A stretch of 37,271 nucleotides of DNA, taken from positions 1-37,271 of the forward strand of contig JAWUXZ010000016.1 of assembly GCA_034111085.1 (NCBI GenBank), written 5' to 3'. The stretch's first letter is position 1. Each line of letters opens with the position of its first letter. Below the pieces are notes generated by a model. It worked only from the letters and a program-made list of their open reading frames with translations. It did no database searches and was not told the DNA's origin. This DNA is from Dinoroseobacter sp034111085. Lineage in GTDB: Bacteria > Pseudomonadota > Alphaproteobacteria > Rhodobacterales > Rhodobacteraceae. Of this stretch, positions 25,606-33,730 are shown piece by piece. Made by a program: the position numbers and the translations under genes.

Positions 25606-28455
25606 TTAACCGCGTGACCACCAGCCGCGCCGCTTAGAGGCGGACGGTGCCTCAGCGGCAGGCTCGGGCACAGGTGTTGGCGCGACTTCGACTACTTCAG
25701 GCTCGGCCACAACTTCTGGTTCCGGCTCAACAACTTGAGGTTCAACCACGACTTCCGGCTCTGGTGCAACCTCCAGCACTGGCTCGGCAATGGTTTTGAC
25801 TTCGGCAGCGGGCTCGGCCACAGCTTCAACCACAACCGGCGCAACATCTGCAACAACCTCAACCTCAACCGCAGCAACATCTGCCGCAATCTCTGCTGGA
25901 GCGACCGCTTCGCCATCGGGTGTTTCGGTCTCTGCCGCATCACCGGACCGGCGACGCCCCCGACCGCCACGCCGGGACCGACGCTTACGCTTGGGACGAT
26001 CTTCGTCTGAGGTTTCGCCCTCGGCTTCAGCCGTCTCTTCGGTGGCATCTGCACCTGAAGACTCTGCATCGGGAGTATCTGTATCTGTATCCGCGTCAGC
26101 CTCGGATCCCTCGCCGTTCTCAGGCGCGTCACCGTTTTCTCCGCCACCGGGCTTACGCCGACGACGCCGACGACGCTTGCGCTTGGGCTGATCGTCTTCG
26201 GCTTCGGTTTCGTCTTCGCTTTCCGTCGCGGCCAAAGCAACAGGTGCCTCGTCCACGATCACTACGGCCTCTTCGATCTCGTCCTCTTCATCCTCAATCA
26301 CCTCTTCCGGCGATTCAGTATCGATAGAGATCACAGCCCGTGCGACCTCAGTGACAACGCGCGTCGCGGTCTTGAACTTCTCAATCGTGAAGTCAGGTGC
26401 CACCAGATGCGGGTCCGCCTCAAGTCGAATTGACAGACCATAACGGCCTTCGATCTGGGCAATATGCTCACGCTTGGTGTTCATCAGGAAGTTGATGACA
26501 TTCACAGGCGCTTTCAGCAGCACCTCACGCGAGCGACGGCGCGTGCCCTCTTCTTCCAACTGGCGCAGGATCATCAGGCCAATGCTGTCATCAGACCGGA
26601 TCAGACCCGTTCCATGGCATGATGGGCAAGGCTGTGTTGTTGCTTCCAACATGCCCGGACGCAGTCTTTGGCGAGACATTTCCATCAAGCCAAAGCCCGA
26701 AATGCGACCCACCTGGATACGTGCGCGGTCAGTCTTAAGTCGATCCTTAAAGCGCTTTTCAACGGCAGCGTTGTTCTTGCGCTCGTCCATGTCGATGAAG
26801 TCGATAACGATCAGGCCAGCAAGGTCGCGCAAACGTACTTGGCGCGCAACTTCTTCGGCAGCCTCAATGTTGGTTTTCAGCGCCGTTTCTTCGATGCTGC
26901 CTTCCTTGGTGGCGCGACCTGAGTTCACGTCAATAGCAACGAGCGCCTCTGTCAGGTCAATCACAATATAGCCACCCGAACGCAGTTGCACGGTCGGATT
27001 GAACATCGCGGCCAAGTAGCTCTCAACCTGGAACTTTGCGAAAAGCGGCAGGCCTTCCTGATGCAATTTCACGTTTCTTGCGTGCGACGGCATCAGCATT
27101 TTCATGAATTCTTTGGCGGTGCGGTAGCCTTCCTCGCCCTCGACAATCACTTCATCAATCTCACGATTATAGAGGTCGCGGATCGAGCGCTTGATCAGGT
27201 TGCCTTCCTCATAAATCTGCGCAGGTGCGATAGATTTCAGAGTCAGGTCGCGGATTTGCTCCCACAGGCGTTGCAGGTATTCATAGTCGCGCTTGATCTC
27301 GGGCTTGGTACGTTCTGAACCAGCGGTACGAACGATCAAGCCGGCACCGTCTGGCACCTCGATGGATTGCGCGATTTCTTTGAGCTTCTTACGGTCTGCC
27401 GGGTTGGTGATCTTGCGCGAAATGCCACCGCCGCGTGCAGTGTTCGGCATCAAGACGCAGTAGCGACCAGCAAGCGACAGATAAGTCGTCAGGGCAGCGC
27501 CTTTGTTGCCGCGTTCTTCTTTGACAACTTGGACCAGCAAGATCTGGCGGACTTTGATGACTTCTTGGATTTTATAGCGACGCGGGCGTGGTTTGCGCTG
27601 CGGGCGGATTTCTTCTTCCAAATCCTCCTCGGCGACAGACTCAATGCCATCGTCTTCGTGCGCTTCAGCGGTCTCGGAATCGCGTTCTTGCGAGGTGAAA
27701 TCTTCGAGCGGGGCGGCATCCTCGTCGGAGGCCAGATCTACAACATCCATGCCGGAAATATCCGCAGGGGCGTCAACCTCAAGCGCAGGTCCGGTCTCAA
27801 CCGCCTGTGCACCCTCGCCGGGGTCTTTGCTGACGACTGGGTCTTCGCCCTCAATTGCCATGGCTTGGGGCTTGGGTGTCGCTTCATCCGCAGCCGCTAC
27901 CGGTGCATCGACATCCACAACGGCCGGAGCCTCTTCGACGGCAGCAACTTCCACGGCAGTAGCTACTTCAGCAACTGGCGCTTCTTCAGCAACCGGAGCG
28001 CCTTCAGAAACTGGCGCTTCGGCTCCCGCCTCGAGCGCGTCTGCTACAGCAATCTCATTGCCCTCTTGCGAAGTCACATCCTCCGAAGGCTCTACCTTCT
28101 TACGGCGGGTTCGGCGTGGCTTTTTCGGCGCCGGTTTATCCTCGTCCTCGTCGTCGAGCGATTTGGCATAAGCCAACTCTTCGGCGATCAGGGCCTCGCG
28201 ATCGGCAACCGGAATCTGATAATAATCAGGGTGAATTTCCGAGAACGCCAGGAACCCGTGGCGGTTGCCACCATAATCCACAAAAGCAGCCTGCAACGAG
28301 GGCTCAACCCGCGTTACCTTCGCCAAATAGATATTTCCTGCAAGTTGCCGTTTATTTAAAGACTCAAAGTCAAATTCTTCGACCTTGTTTCCATCCACCA
28401 CCACGACGCGAGTTTCCTCGGCGTGGGTGGCGTCGATAAGCATTTTCTTAGCCAT
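25606..28455 (-). CDS. rne: Ribonuclease E
   Basis: The main endonuclease of mRNA decay and rRNA processing, and the scaffold of the degradosome. The 949-aa protein begins MAKKMLIDATHAEETRVVVV, with an S1 domain. The S1 domain is interrupted by an acidic, Ala/Val/Glu-rich insertion of about 200 residues (about 100-300), as found in alphaproteobacterial RNase E. The catalytic core has LVAIDVNSGRATKEGSIEET, VIDFIDMDE and the zinc-link CPSCHGTG. The C-terminal half is disordered, with arginine-rich RNA-binding patches (KRKRRRRRRRKPG and RRGGRGRRR) and a repetitive Pro/Glu/Val tail ending RGWWSRG. The upstream 437 bp is gene-free and may carry an autoregulatory 5' leader. Confidence 0.96.
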   Translation of the reverse strand: MAKKMLIDATHAEETRVVVVDGNKVEEFDFESLNKRQLAGNIYLAKVTRVEPSLQAAFVDYGGNRHGFLAFSEIHPDYYQIPVADREALIAEELAYAKSLDDEDEDKPAPKKPRRTRRKKVEPSEDVTSQEGNEIAVADALEAGAEAPVSEGAPVAEEAPVAEVATAVEVAAVEEAPAVVDVDAPVAAADEATPKPQAMAIEGEDPVVSKDPGEGAQAVETGPALEVDAPADISGMDVVDLASDEDAAPLEDFTSQERDSETAEAHEDDGIESVAEEDLEEEIRPQRKPRPRRYKIQEVIKVRQILLVQVVKEERGNKGAALTTYLSLAGRYCVLMPNTARGGGISRKITNPADRKKLKEIAQSIEVPDGAGLIVRTAGSERTKPEIKRDYEYLQRLWEQIRDLTLKSIAPAQIYEEGNLIKRSIRDLYNREIDEVIVEGEEGYRTAKEFMKMLMPSHARNVKLHQEGLPLFAKFQVESYLAAMFNPTVQLRSGGYIVIDLTEALVAIDVNSGRATKEGSIEETALKTNIEAAEEVARQVRLRDLAGLIVIDFIDMDERKNNAAVEKRFKDRLKTDRARIQVGRISGFGLMEMSRQRLRPGMLEATTQPCPSCHGTGLIRSDDSIGLMILRQLEEEGTRRRSREVLLKAPVNVINFLMNTKREHIAQIEGRYGLSIRLEADPHLVAPDFTIEKFKTATRVVTEVARAVISIDTESPEEVIEDEEDEIEEAVVIVDEAPVALAATESEDETEAEDDQPKRKRRRRRRRKPGGGENGDAPENGEGSEADADTDTDTPDAESSGADATEETAEAEGETSDEDRPKRKRRSRRGGRGRRRSGDAAETETPDGEAVAPAEIAADVAAVEVEVVADVAPVVVEAVAEPAAEVKTIAEPVLEVAPEPEVVVEPQVVEPEPEVVAEPEVVEVAPTPVPEPAAEAPSASKRRGWWSRG

Positions 28456-28892
28456 GTTAACTCTGTGCAGCGCGGCACGACGCTGACGACCATGGGTCGC
28501 CTGACGGACGTGCGGGGCTGTGATTGGGGCGATGCGAGACGGTCATGCGCCAAGGCAACGCTAGTTAAGCGTCGTTCCTGTTTCTGCACTGCCCCGTCGC
28601 GTATCATCGCGTTTCTTCTCCGACGCACTAGGGCGCCTTGCGGCCCTCGCAGTTTCCTACAAGGGAAAAATCAGACCCCAGTTTGGGTCCTGTCATCTGT
28701 TCTGAAAGACTGCAGCAGCAAAAGCGCCATGTCTTCAAGAAGAACAGGTAAACCTTATTAGAGATTAATCCGTGAAGACCAATTCTCTATTACAACAATA
28801 AGGCGAGTTGTGCTGAGAACACAAGACCTCAGATGATTTTCGCGCCATCTTGACACGGGCGACAGCAACAGCGCGCCCGTTATCAATTTACC
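28456..28892 (-). promoter_or_regulatory. Gene-free region upstream of rne: probable promoter and long 5' leader
   Basis: This stretch lies between the dctM stop and the rne start. On the minus strand TTGGTC (28782-28777) and TAATAA (28760-28755), 16 nt apart, form a possible promoter. It would give a leader of almost 300 nt. Inside the leader is a small hairpin of GACCC/GGGTC type around 28672-28692. No SD-like sequence is strong before the rne ATG. No small coding frame is convincing. Autoregulation through a long leader is known for rne in other bacteria and is inferred here. Confidence 0.4.
28855..28880 (-). terminator. Possible terminator of the TRAP transporter transcript
   Basis: A 7-bp inverted repeat ACGGGCG/CGCCCGT with a 12-nt loop lies 13 bp after the dctM stop. 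There is no T-run, so if it ends transcription it may need Rho. Confidence 0.35.
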
Positions 28893-31247
28893 CTACCCGC
28901 CCAGCAGGTTCGGAATTATCGTGACGACCCCAGGGAAGCTCCACAGCATCGCCAACCCCAATATCTGGATCAGCACAAACGGAATCACGCCTCTATAGAT
29001 ATGACGCGTCGTGACTTCCGGCGGTGCCACCCCGCGCAAATAGAACAGCGCAAAGCCAAACGGCGGCGTCAGGAACGAGGTCTGCAAGTTAACTGCGATC
29101 ATGATCGTTACCCATTTGGGGTCCATCGTGCCGCCGTAAATGACAGGACCGACGATCGGGATCACGATGTAGATGATCTCAAGGAAGTCGAGCACGAACC
29201 CAAGGATGAACAGCACCAGCATCACGATCAAGAAGACGACGACCTCATTGTCGAAACTGCGCAGGAATTGTTGGATGTAGTGTTCACCGCCGAAGGAGAT
29301 CACGACAAGGTTCAGCATCTGAGAGCCGATGAGGATGGTAAACACCATGCTCGTGACCTTCGCCGTCTCACGCACCACAGGCGGCAAGACATTCGTGCGC
29401 CACAGTGTCCAGCAGGCATAAAGAATACCGAACACCGCGACGTGATACGCCGCCGACGCAAACAAGATCGCAATCCATTCTTGGAAGCCCGTGGTCTGAA
29501 GCCCTGTGCGCAGGTCAAAGTTGACGCCGATAACCAGCATGATCAGGATCGCAAAGCTGGCGATCAGGATCATCTTGCCAGATCTCTGCTCGTCCCTGAG
29601 CTTGCGGAAGGCCGCGAGCATAATCGCACCACCTGCCCCAAGAGCCGCAGCTGGCGTCGGATTGGTAATGCCGCCAAGGATCGAGCCCAGCACCGCGACA
29701 ATCAGCACGAGCGGCGGAAAGATCACGCGGATCAGATCGTTCTTACCCAAGCGCTCGACCGCGAATTTCGCGCCGTACGTGGCAAGACCCACAGGAATTG
29801 CCATCAAAGCGAAGGTCGCACCGGGGGATGTTGTTGGCGCAATCAAGAATATATCCGTCAGAAAGCCGAGCGCCACACCTCCTGCCCCGATTTGCAATGG
29901 ACGTGGATCTGCCGAAGGCGAGACACCGCGCGCAGTTGTCAGCATCAGCCCATAGAACAAGAACATCAGCGCCACGCCCGACCCGATAGGGGCGGCGGGC
30001 GCGATCTTGTCGGTAAGAGCTTGGACCATTTCTTCAGGGCTACGCTCGTGACCTTGGTCAATGCCACCTTGGCTGTCGATCGTAGCCTGCTCGGTAAGGG
30101 CTGTGTCCCAAGCGTCTTGGCCGTGCAACTCTATCATCGAGACCTGGCATTGCTCAGCCACGGTCGTGCGCAGGCTTGCAGTCTGGCCAGCCGCAGTGAA
30201 GCTGGCAATCGTCAGGTTCTGGCTGCCAACCATGTTGACCGAGGTCGCCAATATTAGGCCACCGATCAAGGCAATGGGTGCTGCCAAGAACCAGGTGAAC
30301 GACTCCTGTTTGGTGGTCACTTCGGTGCCAGACGGGCCCATTTCCACAGGCGGGGCCTTCGAGGGATTAAGCAGCGCATAGCCGAACGCATACGCGGCAT
30401 ACAGGAACGCCAGCAAAACACCCGGCAGGATCGCCGCTTGGAACAGCGTGCCAACAGATACAACTGCGGCCTCGCCCAAATAGGTTAGTGCGTCGCCACA
30501 ACCGGCAAACTTCGCGCGCTCTTCTTGTGCGGTGGCGTAAAGATCGCCCGCCAGAGTGCCAAGCAGAACAATCACAATAGACGGCGGAATAATCTGGCCA
30601 AGCGTGCCTGAGGCGGCAATGACGCCGGTCGATAGCTCAGGCGAATACCCGTTGCGCAACATCGTCGGCAGCGCAAGCAGGCCCATCGTAACCACGGTCG
30701 CGCCCACGATCCCAGTGGAGGCTGCGAGGAACGCGCCAACCACAACAATTGACACCGCAAGACCACCCGGCAGCGGTCCAAAGACCTTCGCCATCGTGGT
30801 CAGCAGGTCTTCGGCAATTTTGGAGCGCTCCAGCGTAATGCCCATCATCACGAACATCAAAACCGCCAGCAGCGTCTCGATCGACTGGCCTGCGATTACC
30901 CGCTCGTTCATGCGGTTGACGATGAAGCTAAGGTTTCGGTTTAACGCCTGCTCCCAACCGCCTGGAAACAAAGATTCTTCCATTCGGGGAAGCTCAGGGA
31001 ACCGGAAAACTGAGATCGTCTCGCGGATGACACCTTCGGCAAGAAGCCCGGCATATTCAGCCGAGCTCGTATCAATTGCCTGATGGATCAACAGCCCAGA
31101 GCTGTCGAGTGACGAGATGATCCCAAACGAGATCACCGCCGAGCCGCCGATTGCGAAAGCCACAGGGAAGCCTGACATGATTGCGCCAAATAGGCACATA
31201 AACACGATTATCAGGCCGATCTCGACGCCGTCCAGACCAAAAATCAT
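28893..31247 (-). CDS. TRAP transporter large permease subunit (DctM), extended form
   Basis: The ion-coupled transport subunit of a TRAP importer. It is 784 aa against about 430 for a standard DctM. The N-terminus MIFGLDGVEIGLIIVFMCL, the motif GAFLAASTGIVGATVVTMG with ASGTLGQIIPPSIVIV, and the C-terminal VNLQTSFLTPPFGFALFYL with GVAP identify DctM. Extra material lies at about 60-110 and in a long central part (about 300-560). The latter contains a polar loop with two Cys-containing segments (CGD; EQCQVSM) and additional hydrophobic helices. The gene lies 18 bp after dctQ, with GAGGG before the ATG. The substrate follows from the binding protein (TakP-like). Confidence 0.9.
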   Translation of the reverse strand: MIFGLDGVEIGLIIVFMCLFGAIMSGFPVAFAIGGSAVISFGIISSLDSSGLLIHQAIDTSSAEYAGLLAEGVIRETISVFRFPELPRMEESLFPGGWEQALNRNLSFIVNRMNERVIAGQSIETLLAVLMFVMMGITLERSKIAEDLLTTMAKVFGPLPGGLAVSIVVVGAFLAASTGIVGATVVTMGLLALPTMLRNGYSPELSTGVIAASGTLGQIIPPSIVIVLLGTLAGDLYATAQEERAKFAGCGDALTYLGEAAVVSVGTLFQAAILPGVLLAFLYAAYAFGYALLNPSKAPPVEMGPSGTEVTTKQESFTWFLAAPIALIGGLILATSVNMVGSQNLTIASFTAAGQTASLRTTVAEQCQVSMIELHGQDAWDTALTEQATIDSQGGIDQGHERSPEEMVQALTDKIAPAAPIGSGVALMFLFYGLMLTTARGVSPSADPRPLQIGAGGVALGFLTDIFLIAPTTSPGATFALMAIPVGLATYGAKFAVERLGKNDLIRVIFPPLVLIVAVLGSILGGITNPTPAAALGAGGAIMLAAFRKLRDEQRSGKMILIASFAILIMLVIGVNFDLRTGLQTTGFQEWIAILFASAAYHVAVFGILYACWTLWRTNVLPPVVRETAKVTSMVFTILIGSQMLNLVVISFGGEHYIQQFLRSFDNEVVVFLIVMLVLFILGFVLDFLEIIYIVIPIVGPVIYGGTMDPKWVTIMIAVNLQTSFLTPPFGFALFYLRGVAPPEVTTRHIYRGVIPFVLIQILGLAMLWSFPGVVTIIPNLLGG

Positions 31248-31265
31248 GGGATGTAACCCTCTTCC

Positions 31266-32180
31266 CTAGTGCGATTTGACTTCAACGAGATGCTCGGCGG
31301 TTTCCGCAGTCGGATCATCGCCTAGCGTGTCGCGGTCAAGATACTTGTTGGCCGAGGCTTCGCCCTCGACAAATTCCAGATAGCTGCGCCAGAAGAACGC
31401 GATCGCCTGTAAAATCATCATACCGCAGAACGCCACGATCAGCACTTTGAACAAGAAATACGCGTCAAAACCGTTGGGCGAAAAGCCAATCGTCTCAACA
31501 TTCCAGCGCACTGCGCGGGCCTTCATCATAGCGCGGTCAAATCCGTCTGATGCCGCGACTTTCGGCGTAATCAGGTGGCGCCACATGAAATACCACGAAT
31601 ACATCCAAGTCAGGACCATCGCGGGCAGCATCAAGATCATGCTGCCGCACATATCAATCACGCGCTTTCTGCGGTGGTTGACGACGGCATAGACCAGATC
31701 GACGCGAACATGGCCGCCCTGCACAAACGTATAGGCGCAGCACAAGCACACGATCAGCGCGTTATAAAGCTTCAATTCTTCAGAATACCACGACAGGTCG
31801 CGGGTGAAGATATAGCCGAACGGTCCGAGCGAGATTTCCGAAACAAGGAAAATGCGCTGCAAGAACACGATCAGGATTTGTTGCAAGACCATCAGCAGGC
31901 CCGCCCAACATGCAATGCGACCAACGCCGTTGGCAAAGCCTTCAAGGCCGCGCACGAACAGCCATAGAATGCTGTTCTTCCAGACCCCAACAGCCGTCAG
32001 GATCAGGAATGCAGTGAAGAAAACAAAGAAAAACTCGACCGAGCCACCGAAGTAGATGAACCGCATCAAGGATTCGCCACTCGTCCAGTCCAGCCAAAGC
32101 GACGGATGGGTGATAGCAAACGCAAAGTGATAGATCGAAAGACCGATGTTGGAGATAACCCAAACGATAAAGTCGAACAT
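31266..32180 (-). CDS. TRAP transporter small permease subunit (DctQ), enlarged
   Basis: The small membrane subunit that helps assemble the TRAP carrier. It is 304 aa from the ATG at 32180, chosen because GAGG lies 7 nt upstream and MFDFIVWVISNIGLSIYHFAF begins a membrane helix; a frame open to 32234 has no support. Four or more helices are visible, with VQGGHVRVDLVYAVVNHRRK as the conserved DctQ loop. It is longer than the usual 160-200 aa because of an N-terminal membrane extension and an extra loop. The next gene, dctM, is 18 bp away. Confidence 0.88.
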   Translation of the reverse strand: MFDFIVWVISNIGLSIYHFAFAITHPSLWLDWTSGESLMRFIYFGGSVEFFFVFFTAFLILTAVGVWKNSILWLFVRGLEGFANGVGRIACWAGLLMVLQQILIVFLQRIFLVSEISLGPFGYIFTRDLSWYSEELKLYNALIVCLCCAYTFVQGGHVRVDLVYAVVNHRRKRVIDMCGSMILMLPAMVLTWMYSWYFMWRHLITPKVAASDGFDRAMMKARAVRWNVETIGFSPNGFDAYFLFKVLIVAFCGMMILQAIAFFWRSYLEFVEGEASANKYLDRDTLGDDPTAETAEHLVEVKSH

Positions 32181-32246
32181 CAAGACCTCGTATCGGAAAA
32201 GCAGCGGGAAGTGCTGTTGGCAGCGATTTCCCATGTCTTAAAGACA

Positions 32247-32278
32247 CGACCGCCCCACAGCTATGTGTAGGACGGTCG
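32247..32278 (-). promoter_or_regulatory. Hairpin between dctP and dctQ
   Basis: The stem CGACCG/CGGTCG is extended by inner CC/GG and ACA/TGT pairs. It has no T-run and lies 18 nt after the dctP stop. Such intercistronic hairpins usually stabilise the binding-protein message so that it is made in excess over the permeases. That function is inferred. Confidence 0.5.
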
Positions 32279-32296
32279 CAGTTTGATATCAGCTAA

Positions 32297-33382
32297 TTAG
32301 CCGCCCATTACGCGGTTACGCTGAGCGGTGTAGAAACCGTCAGACGCTTGGATCCACTCGGAAGACTTCGCAAGCGACGCCTCGAAGCTTTCGCGGATTT
32401 GCGCATAGAGCGGATCGCCCATTGGCTCGTCCTTGACCTCAACAGAGGCCGCACCAAACGCATCCCAGACATCGTCGGAGAAGTTCAGAACGCGAACGCC
32501 CTGTGCGCGCAGGCGATCAAGTGCTGCGCCATTTGCCGCGAGCGTCTGCGAAAGCTGCCAATGCGTGGTTGCAAGGCAAGCGTTGCGGATGATCGACTGA
32601 TGCTTGGCCGGAAGGTCATTCCAGACGTCCAAGTTCATCGACGAAATCAAGCCCGAACCTGGCTCGTGGAAACCAGCTGCGTAGTAGACTTTTGCAACTT
32701 CCTGGAAACCAGCGCGCTCGTCTGCGGCTGGGCCAACCCACTCAAGACCGTCCAGAGCGCCTGAAGCAAGCGCTTGATACAGCTCACCACCTGGGATGTT
32801 CTGTACGGATGCGCCGAGCTTACCGAGAACCTGACCACCTTGGCCGGGCATGCGGAAGCGCAGGCCTTGGAAGTCTTCGACCGAGTTGATCTCTTCACGG
32901 AACCAACCGCCCGACTGCGAACCGGAGTTGCCGCACTGGAACGACTTCAGGCCGAAGATCTGGCCCAGCTCGTCGTGCAGCTCTTGGCCGCCATCATGGT
33001 GATACCAGTTGGTCAGTTCTTGCGCCGTGGCGCCAAAAGGCACTGCGGTGAAGAAGTTGTAGCCCGGGTGCTGGCCGCCCCAATAATAGTCGGCCGAGTG
33101 GTAGAGGTCCGCTTGACCTGCGGAAACCGCGTCAAACACTTCGAATGCACCGACAAGCTCGCCGGGTGCTTTTTTCTCGATGACCAGCTCGCCTTCGGCC
33201 ATCTCGTTGACGGCCTCGTTGAAATAGCTGGCCGCATCGTCAAGGACGGTAAAGCCACGTGGCCACGACGTGACCATGGTCAGAGTGCGCGTGGACTGCG
33301 CGAGGGCGGGTGCTGCCAGAGTTGTGGCTGCGGCTGCACCACCACCGAGCGCAGATGTGCGCAAGAAAGAACGACGATCCAT
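32297..33382 (-). CDS. TRAP transporter substrate-binding protein, TakP-like
   Basis: A 361-aa periplasmic binding protein. The N-terminus MDRRSFLRTSALGGGAAAAT with a cleavage near ALAQS is a twin-arginine signal, so it is exported folded. The motifs GQADLYHSADYYWGGQHPGYN, FFTAVPFGATAQELTNWYHH, GGWFREEINSVEDFQGLRFR, MPGQGGQVLGKLGA and GALDGLEWVGP are those of the DctP family of TakP type. R. sphaeroides TakP binds alpha-keto acids such as pyruvate, so a keto acid or related carboxylate is the likely ligand. GGGAGG lies 8 nt before the ATG. It is first in the dctPQM operon. Confidence 0.92.
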   Translation of the reverse strand: MDRRSFLRTSALGGGAAAATTLAAPALAQSTRTLTMVTSWPRGFTVLDDAASYFNEAVNEMAEGELVIEKKAPGELVGAFEVFDAVSAGQADLYHSADYYWGGQHPGYNFFTAVPFGATAQELTNWYHHDGGQELHDELGQIFGLKSFQCGNSGSQSGGWFREEINSVEDFQGLRFRMPGQGGQVLGKLGASVQNIPGGELYQALASGALDGLEWVGPAADERAGFQEVAKVYYAAGFHEPGSGLISSMNLDVWNDLPAKHQSIIRNACLATTHWQLSQTLAANGAALDRLRAQGVRVLNFSDDVWDAFGAASVEVKDEPMGDPLYAQIRESFEASLAKSSEWIQASDGFYTAQRNRVMGG

Positions 33383-33730
33383 AAAGATCCTCCCCTAAGG
33401 TTGTTGCCCACCCTGCTATTCGGCGGGCGGATCATTTGAAGTGGTCGCAAGTTACTCGGTCGCGGGGGAAGGTCAAATACAAAGGCGCGCGATTGGTCGG
33501 CTTTTCTAGCCAGTTTCACTGAAAAGGCGCTCAAATATCAGGCAGTACCAAGGGAAACGGTTCCGATAGGCGTCAAACAGGCCTTTTCGCAGAATCGGTC
33601 CGATTGCGGCGGCTCAACCGACGGAAACGACACTGTTTTCGCTAACGCGTCCTACTAGGTGCGTTATAATTGACAATACACGCATAACGTGTGCTAGGTC
33701 GACACATCCTTATTTAGGATCTTTCGTCCA
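33383..33730. promoter_or_regulatory. Divergent promoter region of dctPQM and the GGDEF-EAL gene
   Basis: There is no gene in these 348 bp. On the plus side TTGACA (33670-33675) overlaps a palindrome ACACG-CATAA-CGTGT (33678-33692). A TATAAT-like hexamer at 33665-33670 and a weak -10 candidate near 33694 are also seen. AGGA before the ATG at 33731 is the likely ribosome site. The palindrome overlapping the -35 could be a repressor operator. No promoter is clearly readable on the dctP side apart from the strong ribosome site. Confidence 0.4.

Noticed and set aside
27367..28359. Open frame of 330 codons opposite rne
   Set aside because: Antisense shadow of the repetitive, Ala/Glu-rich insertion of RNase E.
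29001..30257. Open frame of 418 codons opposite dctM
   Set aside because: Composition is Arg/His/Gln-rich, as expected for the complement of a membrane protein gene; no family motif.
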